Positions 1 to 12,745 of a stretch of 64,000 nt of DNA are shown in pieces. Positions within the stretch are counted from its first letter, which is position 1, and every line of letters starts with the position of its first letter. The notes below the pieces were generated by a model. The model saw only the letters and a program-made list of their open reading frames with translations, did not search any database and was not told the origin of the DNA. The stretch is from Carya illinoinensis (Eukaryota; Streptophyta; Magnoliopsida; Fagales; Juglandaceae), in NCBI RefSeq assembly GCF_018687715.1, contig NC_056752.1, positions 12,663,501 through 12,727,500 on the forward strand. Direction: 5' to 3'. The translations under genes were made by a program, and so were the position numbers.

Positions 1-1159
1 TGAGCAATTTAAAGGACTTTATGATGAAAAAACCAAAGGCAGTTGATGATGTCATATACCCTAAAACAAAATGGCATGATAGAAAGGAGAAATTGGACAC
101 ATCTTGAGGTTGTTAGATCGCTGATAGAGCAAGAGAACCTACCAATATCATATCGGGGTGCAATTTTGATTGCAGCCTACATCCTTAATCGAGTACCCTC
201 CAAATCAATACATTCCACTCTGTATGAACTTTTGACTGACAAGAAACCTGACTTAAGTATCTTGCTACCATGGATTTTAGTGGGCTTTGTTCACAATTCT
301 TCTCATAAATATGGGAAGTTAAACCTTAGAGGAAAGAAGTGTATCTTTTTATAAGGCACTCCAACCACTATAAGGGATATATATTTATTGGCAAATAGCT
401 TGATGGAAGCATGTTTGCAATTGAGTTATAGGATGTAGATTTCATTAAGTATAAGTTTTCAAAAAGAAGTGAACTTGTGGATTAAGAGGAAGCCACTCCA
501 AGTATCCTAGTTGAGAAATGAGAAAATCTCTCAAGCTCCTAGAAACAATGGGAGTGACTTGGCTCCGAGTGGTATCAACCCATTTGACATCCACAATAAC
601 CTCTACCACATAGAAGCTTACATGGAAATGGTCCCCAACATCGATTTGAAATTGAAGGAAAAACTTTCATCATGGCTCTGTAAGATGACAATGAGCCTTG
701 GACTACTCAAAAAGCCATCTCATCTCCTACTAAAGATGAGTGGATGAAAGTACTAAATGATCAAATGGAGTCTGTGAGGATTAATCAGGTTTGGGATTTG
801 GTAAACCTACCACTAAGATGAAAGGCCATTAGGAACAATTGGGTTCTAAAGGGCAAACACAAAGTAAACATGTCAATTGAGTGTACAAAACTTGCCTCGT
901 GGTTAAAAAATATACCCAATAAGTGGGTATAGACTATGTGGAAACATTTTCTCCAGTAGTAAAGTTTGCCTCAATTAGCCTAATTCTAGCCATAATAGCA
1001 TATATGGATTTAAACTCTACCAAATGGATGTTAAGACACATTTTTTCAGTGAACTTGATGGAAAGATCTATATGGATTAACCCATGAGCTTTGTGCTCAA
1101 ATGTCAAGAGTGCAAAGTGTGCAAATTCAAGTGATCTATAAATGATCTAAAGCAATCAT
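1..1159 (+). pseudogene. Ty1/copia polyprotein remnant, integrase end to start of reverse transcriptase
   Basis: Translation in shifting frames gives the end of a copia integrase core (NGMIERRNWT near base 70, then AAYILNRVPSKS near base 175) and, from about 750, the first part of a copia reverse transcriptase (NNWVLKGKHKVN near 835, and a decayed form of the VETFSPVVKF and QMDVKTFF region at about 940-1050). Stops and frameshifts are frequent, so nothing can be translated as one protein. The family cuts, joins and reverse-transcribes the element's own RNA. The coding sense is + and the remnant stops at 1159, where the Athila-type element is inserted; the matching RT/RNase H end reappears after 15980 in the same orientation. 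The 5' LTR of this element lies outside the window. Confidence 0.85.
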
Positions 1160-1164
1160 CTAAA
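1160..1164. repeat. Left target-site duplication of the gypsy element (ctaaa)
   Basis: The five bases ctaaa precede the TGATGAAGC start of the 5' LTR and are repeated directly after the 3' LTR at 15976-15980. Five bp is the normal duplication for LTR elements. Confidence 0.85.
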
Positions 1165-3526
1165 TGATGAAGCGCTAAAATTGCATGATTAAGTTACTTA
1201 AGCGAACAAATTGTTTAATAAAAAATGATTTAAGTACTTAATTATGCAATAGATCACATTACTTGAGTCAATTGATAAATTCTGGAATTTTGGTGCTTAA
1301 AAAGATTTATAATGCAATTGTTTCACATGAAAATAAATATTTCATTTTTATTCCTCTCATAACAGGGATAGTTTGGGCAATACACAGCAAAGATATCATT
1401 CAAGTGTGAATGGACACATGCAGGCCAGCCTCATTCGGACAGCACTCACTACACATGCTGACCATTGCAAGCACCTCACATGCAATAAACCACACCAGTG
1501 CACACAAGCAAAAGAAACTCACTCGGACATCACATGCATACAGCCGGACTCACACATGCAACACACACATGCAGTGGACTCACACAACACATGCAGAAAA
1601 ACTCACACATGCAATGAACCTGCAGCAAAGAAAACGTGACAGCAACTCACGCATGACAGCACCCACACCATTCACGCATGCAGGAACACATGCACTCATG
1701 CAGAACACAATGCACATGCAGCAGACCATTCGGACATATGCAGAACACAATGCACATGCAGCAGACCATTCGGACATATGCAGAACACAATACACCTGCA
1801 GCAGACACTCGGACATGCTTTGACAGAACATGCACATGCAGCAGCAGATTTGTTCCCTCTTTTTCGAGTAGCTGGTGCAGCAGGAAATCAATAGCATCAC
1901 ATGCATGACAGCAACCAATCATTCGGATCACACCAAGCAGCAGAAAGCATTCGGACAACACTCATTCACAATGCACATGCAGACCATTTACACAAGAAAA
2001 ATCACATGGACAGCAACCACTCATTCGGACACATGCAGGAACACATGCAGACCAACATGCAACGCACACATGCAGACCAACATGCAACACACATGCAGAA
2101 AAGTGACACCAACTCACTCAAAAGCACACAGCCGGACAACAGCCACTCACACACGCTGGATGTTGTTGGAAAGCAAGAGCATTTCAGACCTGAGGGATGG
2201 AAGACAGCTGGACGCACATGTTCTTCTGCACAATTTATTTCAATTAATCTTATGGAAGCACAGGAAGACAACAGGTCTTATTCCCTTTGTCGGATCTACA
2301 ACAGTACATGGATGTGCAGCAGGAGAAGAATGGGAGGCAGCAACATGCACGTGCAGCAGCTGGAGATCAGCTATTTATTTAGCTGGAAGCAGTAGCAGCA
2401 AGGAGAGGAGTTCGGTAGCTTAGTTTAGGAGTTCTTAGTTTTTTTTCTTTCTTTCATTTCGTAGAGTAGCTTAGCTTAGATTTTTATTTTCTTTCATGTG
2501 TTTTCTTTTTCGTTTAAGCTAGGAGTTAAGTAGCTTAGTTTGTATTTTTATTTTCCTTCTTTTGTTTTAGTTTTTGCACAGCGAGTTTATCTTTCTTGCA
2601 CTTTCTTTTGGTTTTTTCGTTCGGCTACAGCAGTAGCTTAGCTTGGAGTTTATTACTTTCTTTCATTTTCATTCGGTGTTGCAGCAGTTTTATTTTTATT
2701 TCATTTTCATTTCAGACAGTATCTTTATTTTTATTCGGCTGTTTCTTCGTTTTATTTTTCATGGTTGCTCTTCATTCTATTTTCTGCAATTTACGTTTCA
2801 GTTTTTATTTTAGTGTTTGTTCTCCTGCGGGAAGTGGCAACATCTTTAGGATTTATCTCATTCGGATATTTTCTCAGATTTTGTTATGACTCAACTTAGA
2901 TTTATTTTTATTACTAGAAACATCATGTGTATAGCTAATTTTAGAAGCTTGGGTTGTGGAACGAAGCTTGATTTGTTTTGGATTTTAGATCGATGCAATA
3001 TTTTGTTGTTAATTGTTGATTTTATTACGTTACTAGTCAGATTTAAATTGAAAATAGATTGAGGCTCTTGCTCTTGTTTTGTTGTTGACGTAAGGCACAC
3101 CAAAAGCTTGAAAACTATCAAGGCCTCTCTCAGTTGTTTGTTAATGTGTGTTTGGCTAATAAGGTAGAGAATCCCTTAGAAAAAAAAATATTGCAAAACT
3201 TGAGCATAACTTTTTATCTTCCGTTTATCAATGCCTTGACTGGATTGTTATTCGAGAAAATTATCTAGAATCCGAAATAAAGAGAGTCTCATACCCAACC
3301 CAAGTGTTCGTTAATTTGTTTTCTTTTGGAAACTCTAATTTCAATTTCGATTATCTTTTTGCATTGCATTTGAATTTTATTTTCATCTCTCATACTTGAT
3401 CCATTTGTTACTCACAAATCTCTTATACGCTTTGATAACCCATTGTCCCTGTGGAATACGATCCTGGACTAATCCTTGATACAACTTGACACTTCTACAC
3501 TTGGAAGCACATTTCACCACGAGTCA
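1165..3526 (+). repeat. 5' LTR of the Athila-type element
   Basis: It starts TGATGAAGCG and ends CACGAGTCA, 2362 bp. It matches 13642-15975 along its length with scattered substitutions. The main length difference is about 25 bp near 2045-2095, where a unit containing accaacatgcaac is present twice here and once in the 3' LTR. The LTR has a long region rich in ACATGCA motifs (about 1400-2150), then a T-rich stretch (2430-2880). Confidence 0.9.
1701..1800 (+). repeat. 40-bp tandem repeat inside the LTR
   Basis: A 40-bp unit beginning cagaacacaatgcacatg and ending cggacatatg occurs twice exactly (1701-1740, 1741-1780), followed by a diverged partial third copy. The same array is in the 3' LTR at about 14178-14280, so it predates the insertion. 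Confidence 0.8.
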
Positions 3527-3532
3527 AGTTTT

Positions 3533-3549
3533 TGGCGCCGTTGCCGGGG
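3533..3549 (+). other. Primer binding site, tRNA-Asp
   Basis: TGGCGCCGTTGCCGGGG, six bases after the 5' LTR, is the exact complement of the 3' end of plant tRNA-Asp (GTC) including CCA. This is the usual primer of Athila-type elements and fixes the + orientation. Confidence 0.9.
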
Positions 3550-3694
3550 ACAACTGGTGCTTATTAGAGCATTCCTCTACCGCTGAGAGGACGTTATGAA
3601 GCTGTGAACCTTTTCACAGCCTGGGTGACATCTAATTTTTTTTCCCTTCTCTCTGTTTATTTTTCATGGTCTTTGATTATCTGCTCTTGATTGT

Positions 3695-6001
3695 ATGACT
3701 AGTTGGACTAGAGACCATACATCTCGACTGTTTAGGACACAATCATTGACATCTTTTAGCTCTGCATCATCTTCTGTAGAATCATCATCAGACACTAATA
3801 GCATCATGGCTGAAAATGAGCATCATGATAGGGAAGTAGAGAATCCAAACAGGACTCTTAGAGAGTATATTCAGCCTGTTAGGACTAGCACACCTTCTTG
3901 CATCATTTTGCCTATTAATGCAAATGCTTTTAATTTCAAACCTGGGATGATTCCACTGCTACCACACTTTCATGGTATGGAATTTGAAAACCCCTATTTG
4001 CATATCAAAGAGTTTGAAGAAGTGTGTTCCACATTCATAGATAGAACATGCACTGATGAAGTCATAAGATTGAAACTGTTTCCATTTTCCTTAAAAGACA
4101 AGGCTAAGACATGGTTGAATTCTTTAAGACCAAGATCCATTGGGACTTGGCAAGAAATGCAAACTGAGTTTTTAAAGAAATTTTTTCCCATGCATAGAAC
4201 CAATGCCTTGAAAAGACAGATCATGAATTTTGGCCAAAAGGATGTGGAAACATTTTATCATTGTTGGGAACGATTCAAAGACCTTTTAAATGCATGTCCT
4301 CATCATGGATATGAGAATTGGAGGCTCATTAGTTTTTTTTATGAGGGGTTGCAACAAAAAATGAGACAATTTGTGGAGACGATGTATAATGGAGCGTTTT
4401 TTAACAAAGAACCTGAAGAAGCTTTTGAATATTTTGATTATCTAGCTGAAAATGCACAATCATGGGATACATCTGATGTTCATGATAGGTCGGAAAGTTC
4501 AAGGACAATTGCAGGGGGTGGGAAATATAATCTGAGAGAAGTAGATGATTTGAATGCTAGGTTGGCTATGATTTCTAAGAAATTAGAAACCATAGAAATG
4601 AAGAAAGTGAATGAAGTACAGGCTATACCTCAGATTACCTTGAGCTGTAATATTTGTGAGGGCTCAACTAATGATTGTCCGACCATTCCTGCCTTCAAAG
4701 AAGTTCTCTTGGATTAATCTAATGCTGTTAATATGGTTGCTAAATCTTTTTCAGGTCCTTACTCCAACACTTACAATTCGGGATGGAGAAATCACCCTAA
4801 TTTCAGTTGGAGGGGTGAACAAGCTGCTTTACCTGCACCCAACATAGCCGGTCCTTCACAAATTGTACCCTACACTACCCCAGGAGGTCCAGGACCATCT
4901 CAGTATGCCAACCACATGGTGCCAGCCCAGAAAAAGAACCTTAAAGACAATTTCCAGCAATTATCCAACAATTTCCAGCAGCTGTCCACCAATTTTCAGC
5001 AATTCATGCAAAGCCAAGCTGCTATCAATAGTCAAAATTCACAAGCTATTGCTGAGATTCGAGGGTCAGTCACAAGGTTGACTACAACCATGAGTGCTCA
5101 AGAGAAAGGGAAGTTCCCTGCACAATCTCAGCCTAATCCCCAAGGCCAAAACCACTAATTTCAAAATGTGGCAGGAGATTCAAATGTCAAGCAAGTCAAG
5201 GCTATTATAACCTTGAGAAGTGGTAAGGTGATTGGCATTCCAGCTCAAGAGGTAGAAAAGAATGGTAACACTTCTAAACCTCTTTCTGAAAATGAGGAAC
5301 ATGATCCTTTGAAATCTGAAAGTGTCCCAAGCATTACACTTGCACCTTTTCCTCAAAGGTTAGCCCCTTTGCACAAAGATAAGCATCACGCTGAAATTCT
5401 TGAAATTTTTAAGCAAGTTAGGATTAATATACCATTGTTAGATGCTATTCAACAGATTCCTACCTATGCTAAATTTTTAAAGAATTTATGTACCGTAAAA
5501 AGAAAATTGAATGTGCAAAAGAAAGCTTTTCTTACTGAGCAGGTTAGTGCTATTATCCAAACCAACACTCCTCCCAAATACAAGGACCCAGGATCCCCTA
5601 CCATAGCTTGCATGATAGGGAGCTCAAAAATAGGCCAAGAATTATTAGACTTAGGTTCAAGTGTGAACTTATTGCCTTATAATGTTTATGTTCAGCTTGG
5701 ATTGGGTGAGTTGAAATCTACTTCTATCACATTGCAGTTGGCTGATAGGTCTATTAAGATTCCTAGGGGTGTCGTGGAAGATGTTTTGGTACAAGTAGAC
5801 AAATTCTACTATCCAGTAGACTTTGTCGTACTCGACATGCAATTGACTAATCATTCTACTTTCCAAGCACCTGTTATCTTAGGAAGACCCTTCTTAGCTA
5901 CTTCTAATGCCCTTATAAATTGTAAAAGTGGAGTTTTAAAGTTGAGTTTTGGAAATATAACCTTGGAGCTAAATATTTTTAATCTTTGCAGGCAACCGTA
6001 A
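3695..6001 (+). pseudogene. gag and aspartic protease part of the Athila-type polyprotein
   Basis: One reading frame runs from 3695 to 6001 and is broken only by in-frame TAA codons at 4715-4717 and 5156-5158; a third TAA at 5999-6001 separates it from the RT part, still in the same frame. The first 340 codons hold a retrotransposon gag domain (about residues 110-240, with AKTWLNSL and FLKKFFP). A Q-rich stretch at 4960-5040 (repeated NFQQLS) follows. The protease is in the third segment, with active-site motif DLGSSVNLLP at about 5648. Gag would form the particle and the protease would cut the polyprotein. No zinc knuckle is clear. The absence of frameshifts indicates decay by point mutation. 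Confidence 0.85.
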
Positions 6002-6022
6002 GAAGTTGAAGAAGTTCATGAA

Positions 6023-7810
6023 GTGAATTTGCTGGAAAATTTCATTGATGAAAATTCTGCACATTACTTTCAACTTATTGATTCTTTAGAAGAATTTGAA
6101 GAAGATTTGAAAATATTTGATAATGTTAATGACTCATCTTTTGTTTCCTCAATAGGTCAGCAAGTTACTCCACCATGGAGGCCAAAATTTGAGCAACTTC
6201 CACCATTGACATCAACCCTCAAGCCTTCGAAGGAGCAATCTCCAACTTTGGACTTCAAACCTCTTCCATTGGAGTTAAAGTATGCTTTCTTAGGACCACA
6301 AAGCACCTTCCCTGTGGTAATTTCTTCTCACTTAACTAGTGAACAAGAAGATAAATTGCTAGAGGTCCTTAAGAGGCATAAAAAGTCTATTGGATGGACA
6401 ATGGCTGATATAAAAGGTATAAGTCCCTTGGAGTGTACCCATAGGATTTATTTAGAAGATGATGCAAAGCCTTCGAGGGAAATGCAAAGAAGGTTGAATC
6501 CCACAATGAAGAAAGTGGTTAAAGGTGAGGTGTTAAAATTGCTTGATGTGGGTATCATTTACCCCATCTCGGATAGCAAGTGGGTAAGCCCCATTCATGT
6601 AGTTCCAAAACAATCTGGGCTTACCATTGTTAAAAATGAACAAAATGAATCGATTCCTATGAGGATTCCTACTGGTTGGCGCATGTGTATAGATTATAGG
6701 AAGTTGAATGCCGCCACTAGGAAAGATCATTTTCCTTTGCCTTTTCTTGATCAAGTGTTAGAAAAAGTTGCTGGACATGCCTTTTATTGTTTCTTAGATG
6801 GATTCTCCGGTTACTATCAATTAGAAATAGCACCAAAGGATCAAGAAAAGACCACCTTTACTTGTCCTTTTGGTACTTTTGCTTTTAGGAGAATGCCTTT
6901 TGGTTTATGCAATGCACCAGCAACTTTTCAAAGATGCATGCTTAGCATCTTTAGTGACATGATTGAAAACACTCTAGAAGTGTTTATGGATGATTTTTCT
7001 GTATTTGGTGATTCATTTGAAAGATGTTTAACCAATTTACAAGCTGTTTTGGCCAGGTGTGAAGAGAAGCAATTGCTACTAAATTGGGAGAAGTGCCATT
7101 TCATGGTACAACAGGGCATTGTTCTGGGACATATTGTTTCATCTAGAAGACTTGAAGTAGATAGAGCAAAAATAGAGTTGATTTCTAAACTTCCTATACC
7201 TAAGTCAATAAAAGACATTAGATCTTTTCTTGGGCATGCGGGTTTTTATAGGAGATTTATCAAAGACTTTAGCTCTATTTCTAAGCCTCTATGTAAGCTA
7301 TTGATGAATGATGTAAAATTTGATTGGACACCTGAGTGTCAAGAAGCTTTTTGTCGGCTTAAAACTTTGCTAACCACTGCTCCTATTCTTCAACCTCCTG
7401 ATTGGTCACTTTCTTTTGAAATCATGTGTGATGCAAGTGATTTTGCTGTAAGAGCTGTTCTTGGAGAGCGTAGGAACAAACTTCCTTATGTCATTTACTA
7501 TGCAAGTAAAACTTTGAATTTGGCTCAAAAAAATTATTCTACTACTGAAAAAGAATTACTTGCTGTGGTATTTGCTTTAGAGAAGTTTCGTGCATATATT
7601 CTTGGTTCTCCTATAGTCATCTTTACTGACCATGCAGCTCTCAAGTATTTATTGACAAAGAAAGATGCAAAACCAAGGTTGATTAGATGGATACTTTTAC
7701 TCCAGGAGTTCAATATTATCATCAAGGACAAGAAAGGAGTAGAGAATGTGGTAGCCGACCATCTGTCTAGGCTCACAGTTGCTGAAGTTGAACAACCGAC
7801 CTGTTCTTGA
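6023..7810 (+). pseudogene. Reverse transcriptase and RNase H of the Athila-type element
   Basis: A 595-codon open stretch in the gag frame. RT occupies about residues 170-345: [20 protein letters not shown], then [10 protein letters not shown], then the catalytic FMDD at residues 321-324. RNase H follows from about residue 470, with [19 protein letters not shown] and [10 protein letters not shown]; the linker ends in VVADHLSR. The RNase H motif reads AVRAVLG where relatives usually have AVGAVLG. The protein would copy element RNA into DNA. The frame ends at 7808-7810 because of a shift near 7780-7805; the correct reading continues in the next frame ([14 protein letters not shown]). Confidence 0.9.
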
Positions 7811-9135
7811 TTCTTTTCCTGATGAACATCTTATGTTAGTTGAAAATTTGCCTTGGTTTGTTGATATAGTAAATTTCTTGGTGACAGAACAAACACCACC
7901 TCATTGGAGCGCTCAAGATACACGGAAATTCATGCATGAGGTGAGATCATTCTTCTATGATGATCCTTACCTTTTCAAGTATTGTCCAGATCAAATCATT
8001 AGGAAGTGTGTGCCCAATGACGAAATTCTGGTGTCTTAAATTTCTGTCATACAGAAGCTTGTGGTGGGCATTTTTCAGCCTACAAAACAGTGGCCAAAAT
8101 TCTTCAAAGCGGATTTATTGGCCAACCATGTTCAAGGATGCTTTTAGTTTTTGTAAAACTTGTGAACCTTGTCAGAAATTAGGAGGAATCACTAGGAGAA
8201 ATATGATGCCTATGCAACCCATACTAGTGATTGAAATTTTTGATTGTTGGGGGATAGATTTTATGGGACCATTTCCTTCTTCTTATGGCTATTTATACAC
8301 TTTGCTTGCTGTTGACTATGTTTCTAAGTGGGTTGAGGCAGTCCCTTGCAAATCTAATGATCATCAAGTTGTTTTAAAATTTTTGAAAGAAAACATTTTT
8401 GCAAGGTTTGGCATGCCTAAAGCCATAATCAGTGATAATGGCACCCACTTTTGTAACAAGCATTTCTCGGCCTTAATGAAGAAGTATGGTATCCATCATA
8501 AAATCTCTACTCCCTATCATCCTCAAACCAATGGACAAGCTGAACTAGCAAATAGGGAGATTAAAAATATTCTTGAAAAAACAGTTAACCCAAACAGGAA
8601 GGATTGGTCTTTGAGATTGTCTGATGCCTTGTGGGCTTATAGAACAGCCTTTAAAACCATTTTGGGCATGTCTCCATATAAGCTAGTGTATGGTAAGGTT
8701 TGCCATTTGCCTGTAGAGTTGGAACATAGAGCGTATTGGGCCATTAAGCAATGCAATTTTAACATTGATAAAGCTGGTTGTGTGAGAAAATTGCAGTTGT
8801 CTGAGTTGGATGAGTTGAGGAAGGATGCCTACAACAACTCTAAGTTGTCCAAAGAAAGAATGAAGAACTTCCATGACAAACACATCCAACGTAAGACTTT
8901 TGAGCCTAATCAAAAAGTGTTATTGTACAACTCTCGGTTACACTTGTTCCCTGGTAAGTTAAGGTCTCGATGGAGTGGGCCTTATGTGGTACAAACTGTT
9001 TTTCCTCATGGTGCTATAGAGATAATGAATCCTCTCAATGGTAACATTTTTAAGGTTAATGATCAAAGGCTCAAGCCTTTTATTTCTAACTTTGCACCTG
9101 AGGAATCTACTCTACATTTGATTGATCCTAATTGA
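7779..9135 (+). pseudogene. Integrase of the Athila-type element, frameshifted
   Basis: The integrase is spread over frames. The linker is read from 7779. The zinc-finger start ([14 protein letters not shown], 8043-8090) is in another frame, and the remainder ([11 protein letters not shown] onwards) is in the frame of 7957-9135, implying small indels near 8030 and 8115. The catalytic core is complete: D in WGIDFMGPF (about 8257), D in SDNGTHF (about 8434) and E in GQAELANRE (about 8542), with 35 residues between the second D and the E, as in D,D35E integrases. The C-terminus ends around NDQRLKPF, and no chromodomain is seen. The stop at 9133-9135 is probably the natural end of pol. Confidence 0.88.
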
Positions 9136-9416
9136 TGGTTCTTGATCTATGCATCTCTTTTCATTGTTTTCTTTTGTTTTTCAGTTTTTATTTTTGCTGC
9201 ATTCCTTTCAAAGCTATCCAGGTACTTCCTTTTCCTCTTTCCTTTAGTTTTTCTTTGAGTTTTCAGTTCTTCTTTTAGTTGTTTTGCCCCTTAACTGCTC
9301 TTTTTGTGTAAATTCTTTCGTTTCTCTTGCATCATTGAGGACAATGCTACAAACTAGTTGGGGGTGGAAGAGAATTTATTTCTCTGTTTGCATGCCTTAG
9401 ACATATTTTGGTTCAC

Positions 9417-9448
<32 letters not shown>

Positions 9449-10323
9449 GATTTGTTGAGGTCATGGAACATGTGGAAGGTAGTGCAAATAAGAGTATATG
9501 TCAAAAGAGGGATTTATCCATTTTATTTAGTTGTTAAACCAAGGGAAAGATGTTAAAAGTTTTGCTAAAACACACACAACACATATCCGGAAGGCCTAGA
9601 AAGACTACATTGAGTCATTGTTGGTTGATTTACACTTCAATTGTTTGAGACTCTAATGAACCATATCCTAATGGCTTAGGAAGAAATTTGAAATGAATTA
9701 AATGAGAAAAGGGACAAGCCAGGGATTCAAAAAAAAAAAAATCCTTTAGGTAGACTAGTGGTAAGGGCTGACTTGTGAAAGTGTGGATAGGCGCACATTC
9801 ATAGGCCCGATTCCCCTACTAGAAAATCTAAAAACATAAAAAAAATAAAAATAAAAATTACATTTGTGTAGTGGAAAAGGCTGCCTATTACCGGGGCCCT
9901 TACAAAAAAAAAAAAAAAAAGAAGAAGTAGGCGCCTTTCAAAGTGTAATAGCGTGAAAGCCGCCACTACAATGGTTTTGAATTAGAGTAAGACCATGTGG
10001 TTTTCTCAGATTGGTTGTTGTGATTGAAACTGTTAATATCTCTTGGTAGTCGATCTTGGAATTCTAACCCCATTTCCATGCACTTGAAAGAAAGCAAGCT
10101 TTGTTACATGTAATTCCCTTGGTTGATTATCTAAATTGTGTATAAATCTCTTAGTTGATACAAAATTCAAATTAATCTATCTCCAGTGTTCTTAAACTCA
10201 ACAAGTCTATTTCATGGCATGTGATTCTCGAACTTCTTTTGAAATTGTAGTTGGAAATCTCACCTTTGCATGAATTCTTTTGCTTTGTTTGCTAGAGCTT
10301 AGCAATAAGCTAGTTGGGGGGTG
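9136..10323 (+). other. Non-coding 3' region of the Athila-type element, first copy
   Basis: No ORF of note. It holds a GAGGACAATGCTAC motif followed by agttgggggtggaag (9338-9370), which is characteristic of this lineage, an A-tract (9420-9445), several more A-tracts, and a purine tract ttgggggg directly before the internal LTR. Bases 9446-10323 are repeated at 12746-13641, and 9301-9400 reappear inverted at 12625-12725. No env-like protein is encoded. Confidence 0.7.
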
Positions 10324-12620
10324 TGATAAAGTATTAGAATTGCATAATTAAGTTGCTTAAATGAACGATTTATTTTATCAAATGAGAATTGAGCACTTAA
10401 CTATGTATCAAATTCTAGTACTTGATGTTAAACTAATTGATGCTAATATTTTATACATAAAATCCTATAATTGTTGCAGGACATTTATGAAAATAATAAA
10501 AGAGCATATAGTGCTACGAGCTGGGCGAGGAGTCAGCTGGCATTTCATTTTATCTTTGGGTTTTTACGTCTTGCGGAACATGGAGAGCAGAGCATCACTC
10601 GGACATCACATGCATACAGCCGGACTCACACATGCAACACACACATGCAGTGGACTCAAATGCACACAGCAGCAAAAGCACTCACACATGCAGACCCTTG
10701 AACGGAAAGAGCAAAAAAGTGCAAACACATGCAGCAACAAGACCCTTGGACGGCTGGAGCAGAAAACTCAAACATGCATATCACGTTGAGCAGCAGAGGA
10801 ATGGAGGCTACAGAAAAAGAAAGAAGACCAGCTCACACATGCATGCACACATGCAGTTCTGCAACACACATGCAGACCATTCGGACCACATGGACAACAC
10901 ACATGCAGCAGGTCAGCAGAAGAAAAAAAAAAAAAAAAGAAGTAGATGGCCAACTTTGACAAAGCTGGACTTCACTCAAAGAAACAAATGCTGGAGTGCT
11001 TTTCGGTTCTACACCTAGGGACCACTCGGACGTGCAGTTCAGTAGAAAGACAGCAGAGATTTAATTTTTTTTTTTTTTCTTTTTTCTCCTTTGGTGGTAG
11101 CCTTTAGCAGTTGAAGACAGCAGGAGATCACATGGGATGGCCTTTACTTTTCAAACTTGTTTTATACGGCTGGGAGTTTTCGGTTTGGAGGAGAGGAGGA
11201 GCTTGGGAGTTTCAGTTTTTTTTTTTTTTTTTCTTTCTTTCTTTTCTTCTGGTTTAAGAGAAGCAGCTGGTTTAGGGTCCAGGAGAATTTATTTTTTTTT
11301 TGCATTTTTCATTGGAGACAATTCAGTAGCTAGATTTGTTATTTTCTTTTCTTTTGTTTCAGACGCTGGGCAGCCAGTTTAATTTTTTCTGTTTCTTTGA
11401 TTTTTCATTCAGCTACAGCAATAGCTTAAGCTGGTTTTCATTGTTTCTTTCATTTTTTCATTCGGCTACAGCTTAGTTTTGAAGTTTCTCTTTTTCTTGC
11501 TTATTGTTCAGACCTGGAGGAGGGTAGTTCTTAGTTTTGTTCTTAGGAATTTTATTTCTTTTCTTTTAGTTTAGATGCAAGGCGGCTGTTTTTTGGAATT
11601 ATTATTCTTCCTCTTTTCATTTTCGGTTCTAGGAGCAGCAGTAGAGTAGTTGAATTTTATTTTCTTTACTTTTTGTTTAGAACTTTGGGGCGGCTAGTGT
11701 TGATGTTATTCCATTTTTGCTTTGCTTTTAGATAGTAGGCAGCTGGAATTTATTTTCTGGTTCTTACTTTCAATTTTACTTCCTATTCTATTTTATGTTT
11801 TAGTCCCGGGGCGAGTAGACGGAAGCTCGTTCGCACTCTCATTTTTTCATTTTTTTGTTTTTAGTTTGGACGTTTAAGGACGGACGAAGATCAGGCTCTA
11901 CGTTTTCAGTTTTTATTTTAGTTGTCTTGCATGCAGCATCTCTAGGATTTATTTTGTTTGAAAATTTTCTCTTAGATTTTATCATGGTTCAACTTAGATT
12001 AATTTTTATTGATAGAAATATCATGTGTAACTAATTTCTTAAACTTGGGTTGTGGAATGAGATTTAATTTATTTTAGGTTCTAGTTTGATGCAATATTTT
12101 GTGATTGACTGTTGATTTCACTATATTACTAGTTGGATTTAAATTGAAAATAGATTGAAGCTCTTGCTCTTGTTTTGTTGTTGACGTAAGGCACAATAAA
12201 AGCTTGAAAATTATCAAGGCTTCTCTCGATTGTTTGTTAATGTGTGTTCGGCCAGTAAAATAGAAAATCCATTAGGAAAATATTGCAAAACTTGGGCTTA
12301 AATTTGTATCTTCCGATTAGCAATGCCTTGATTGGATTGTTAATCGAGAAAATTATCTATAATCCGAAATAAAGAGAGTCTCATACCCAACCCAAGTGTT
12401 CATTAATTTGTTTTTCTTAAGAAACTCTTATTTTAACTTCGATTATTTTTTTTTTCATTGCATTTGAATTTTATTTTCATCACTCATACTTGATTCATTT
12501 GTTACTCACAAAACTCTTGTATGCTCTGATAACCCATTGTCCCTGTGGAATACGATCCTGGACTTATCCTTGATACAACTTGACACTTCTACACTTGGAA
12601 GCACATTCGACCACGAGTCA
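10324..12620 (+). repeat. Extra internal LTR of a related subfamily
   Basis: It starts TGATAAAGTATTAG after a polypurine tract and ends CCACGAGTCA followed by agtt, the same four bases that follow the 5' LTR before the primer site. Its first 180 bp, an ACATGCA-rich patch (10600-10900), and its last 700 bp resemble the outer LTRs. The middle differs much more than the two outer LTRs differ from each other, so it belongs to a diverged subfamily. It has no flanking 5-bp duplication of its own. Confidence 0.8.
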
Positions 12621-12624
12621 AGTT

Positions 12625-12725
12625 CTAAGGCATGCAAACAGAGAAATAAATTCTCTTCCACCCCCCAACTAGATTGTAGCATTGTCCTCAATGCTGCAAG
12701 AGAAACGAAAGAATTTACACAAAAA
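12625..12725 (-). repeat. Inverted copy of 9301-9400
   Basis: Read on the minus strand, this segment matches 9301-9400 (the end of the 3' UTR motif block) with only a few differences, including one extra G in the G-run. It lies between the internal LTR and the second 3' UTR copy, so it marks a rearrangement joint. Confidence 0.85.
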
Positions 12726-12745
12726 AAATAAAGCAAAAAAAAAAA

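Noticed and set aside
1580..1961. Cysteine-rich minus-strand ORFs over the LTR (also at 14055-14312)
   Set aside because: They are the antisense reading of the ACATGCA repeat array (TGC gives Cys on minus). The length comes from repeat periodicity, not from a gene.
2596..2889. Phe/Ser-rich ORF in the T-rich part of the LTR, also at 15047-15340
   Set aside because: Low-complexity T-rich DNA in an LTR gives hydrophobic frames by chance; no start context or family.
9136..10323. Env-like gene expected in some Athila elements
   Set aside because: All frames are short and no transmembrane-rich ORF is present, so none is reported.
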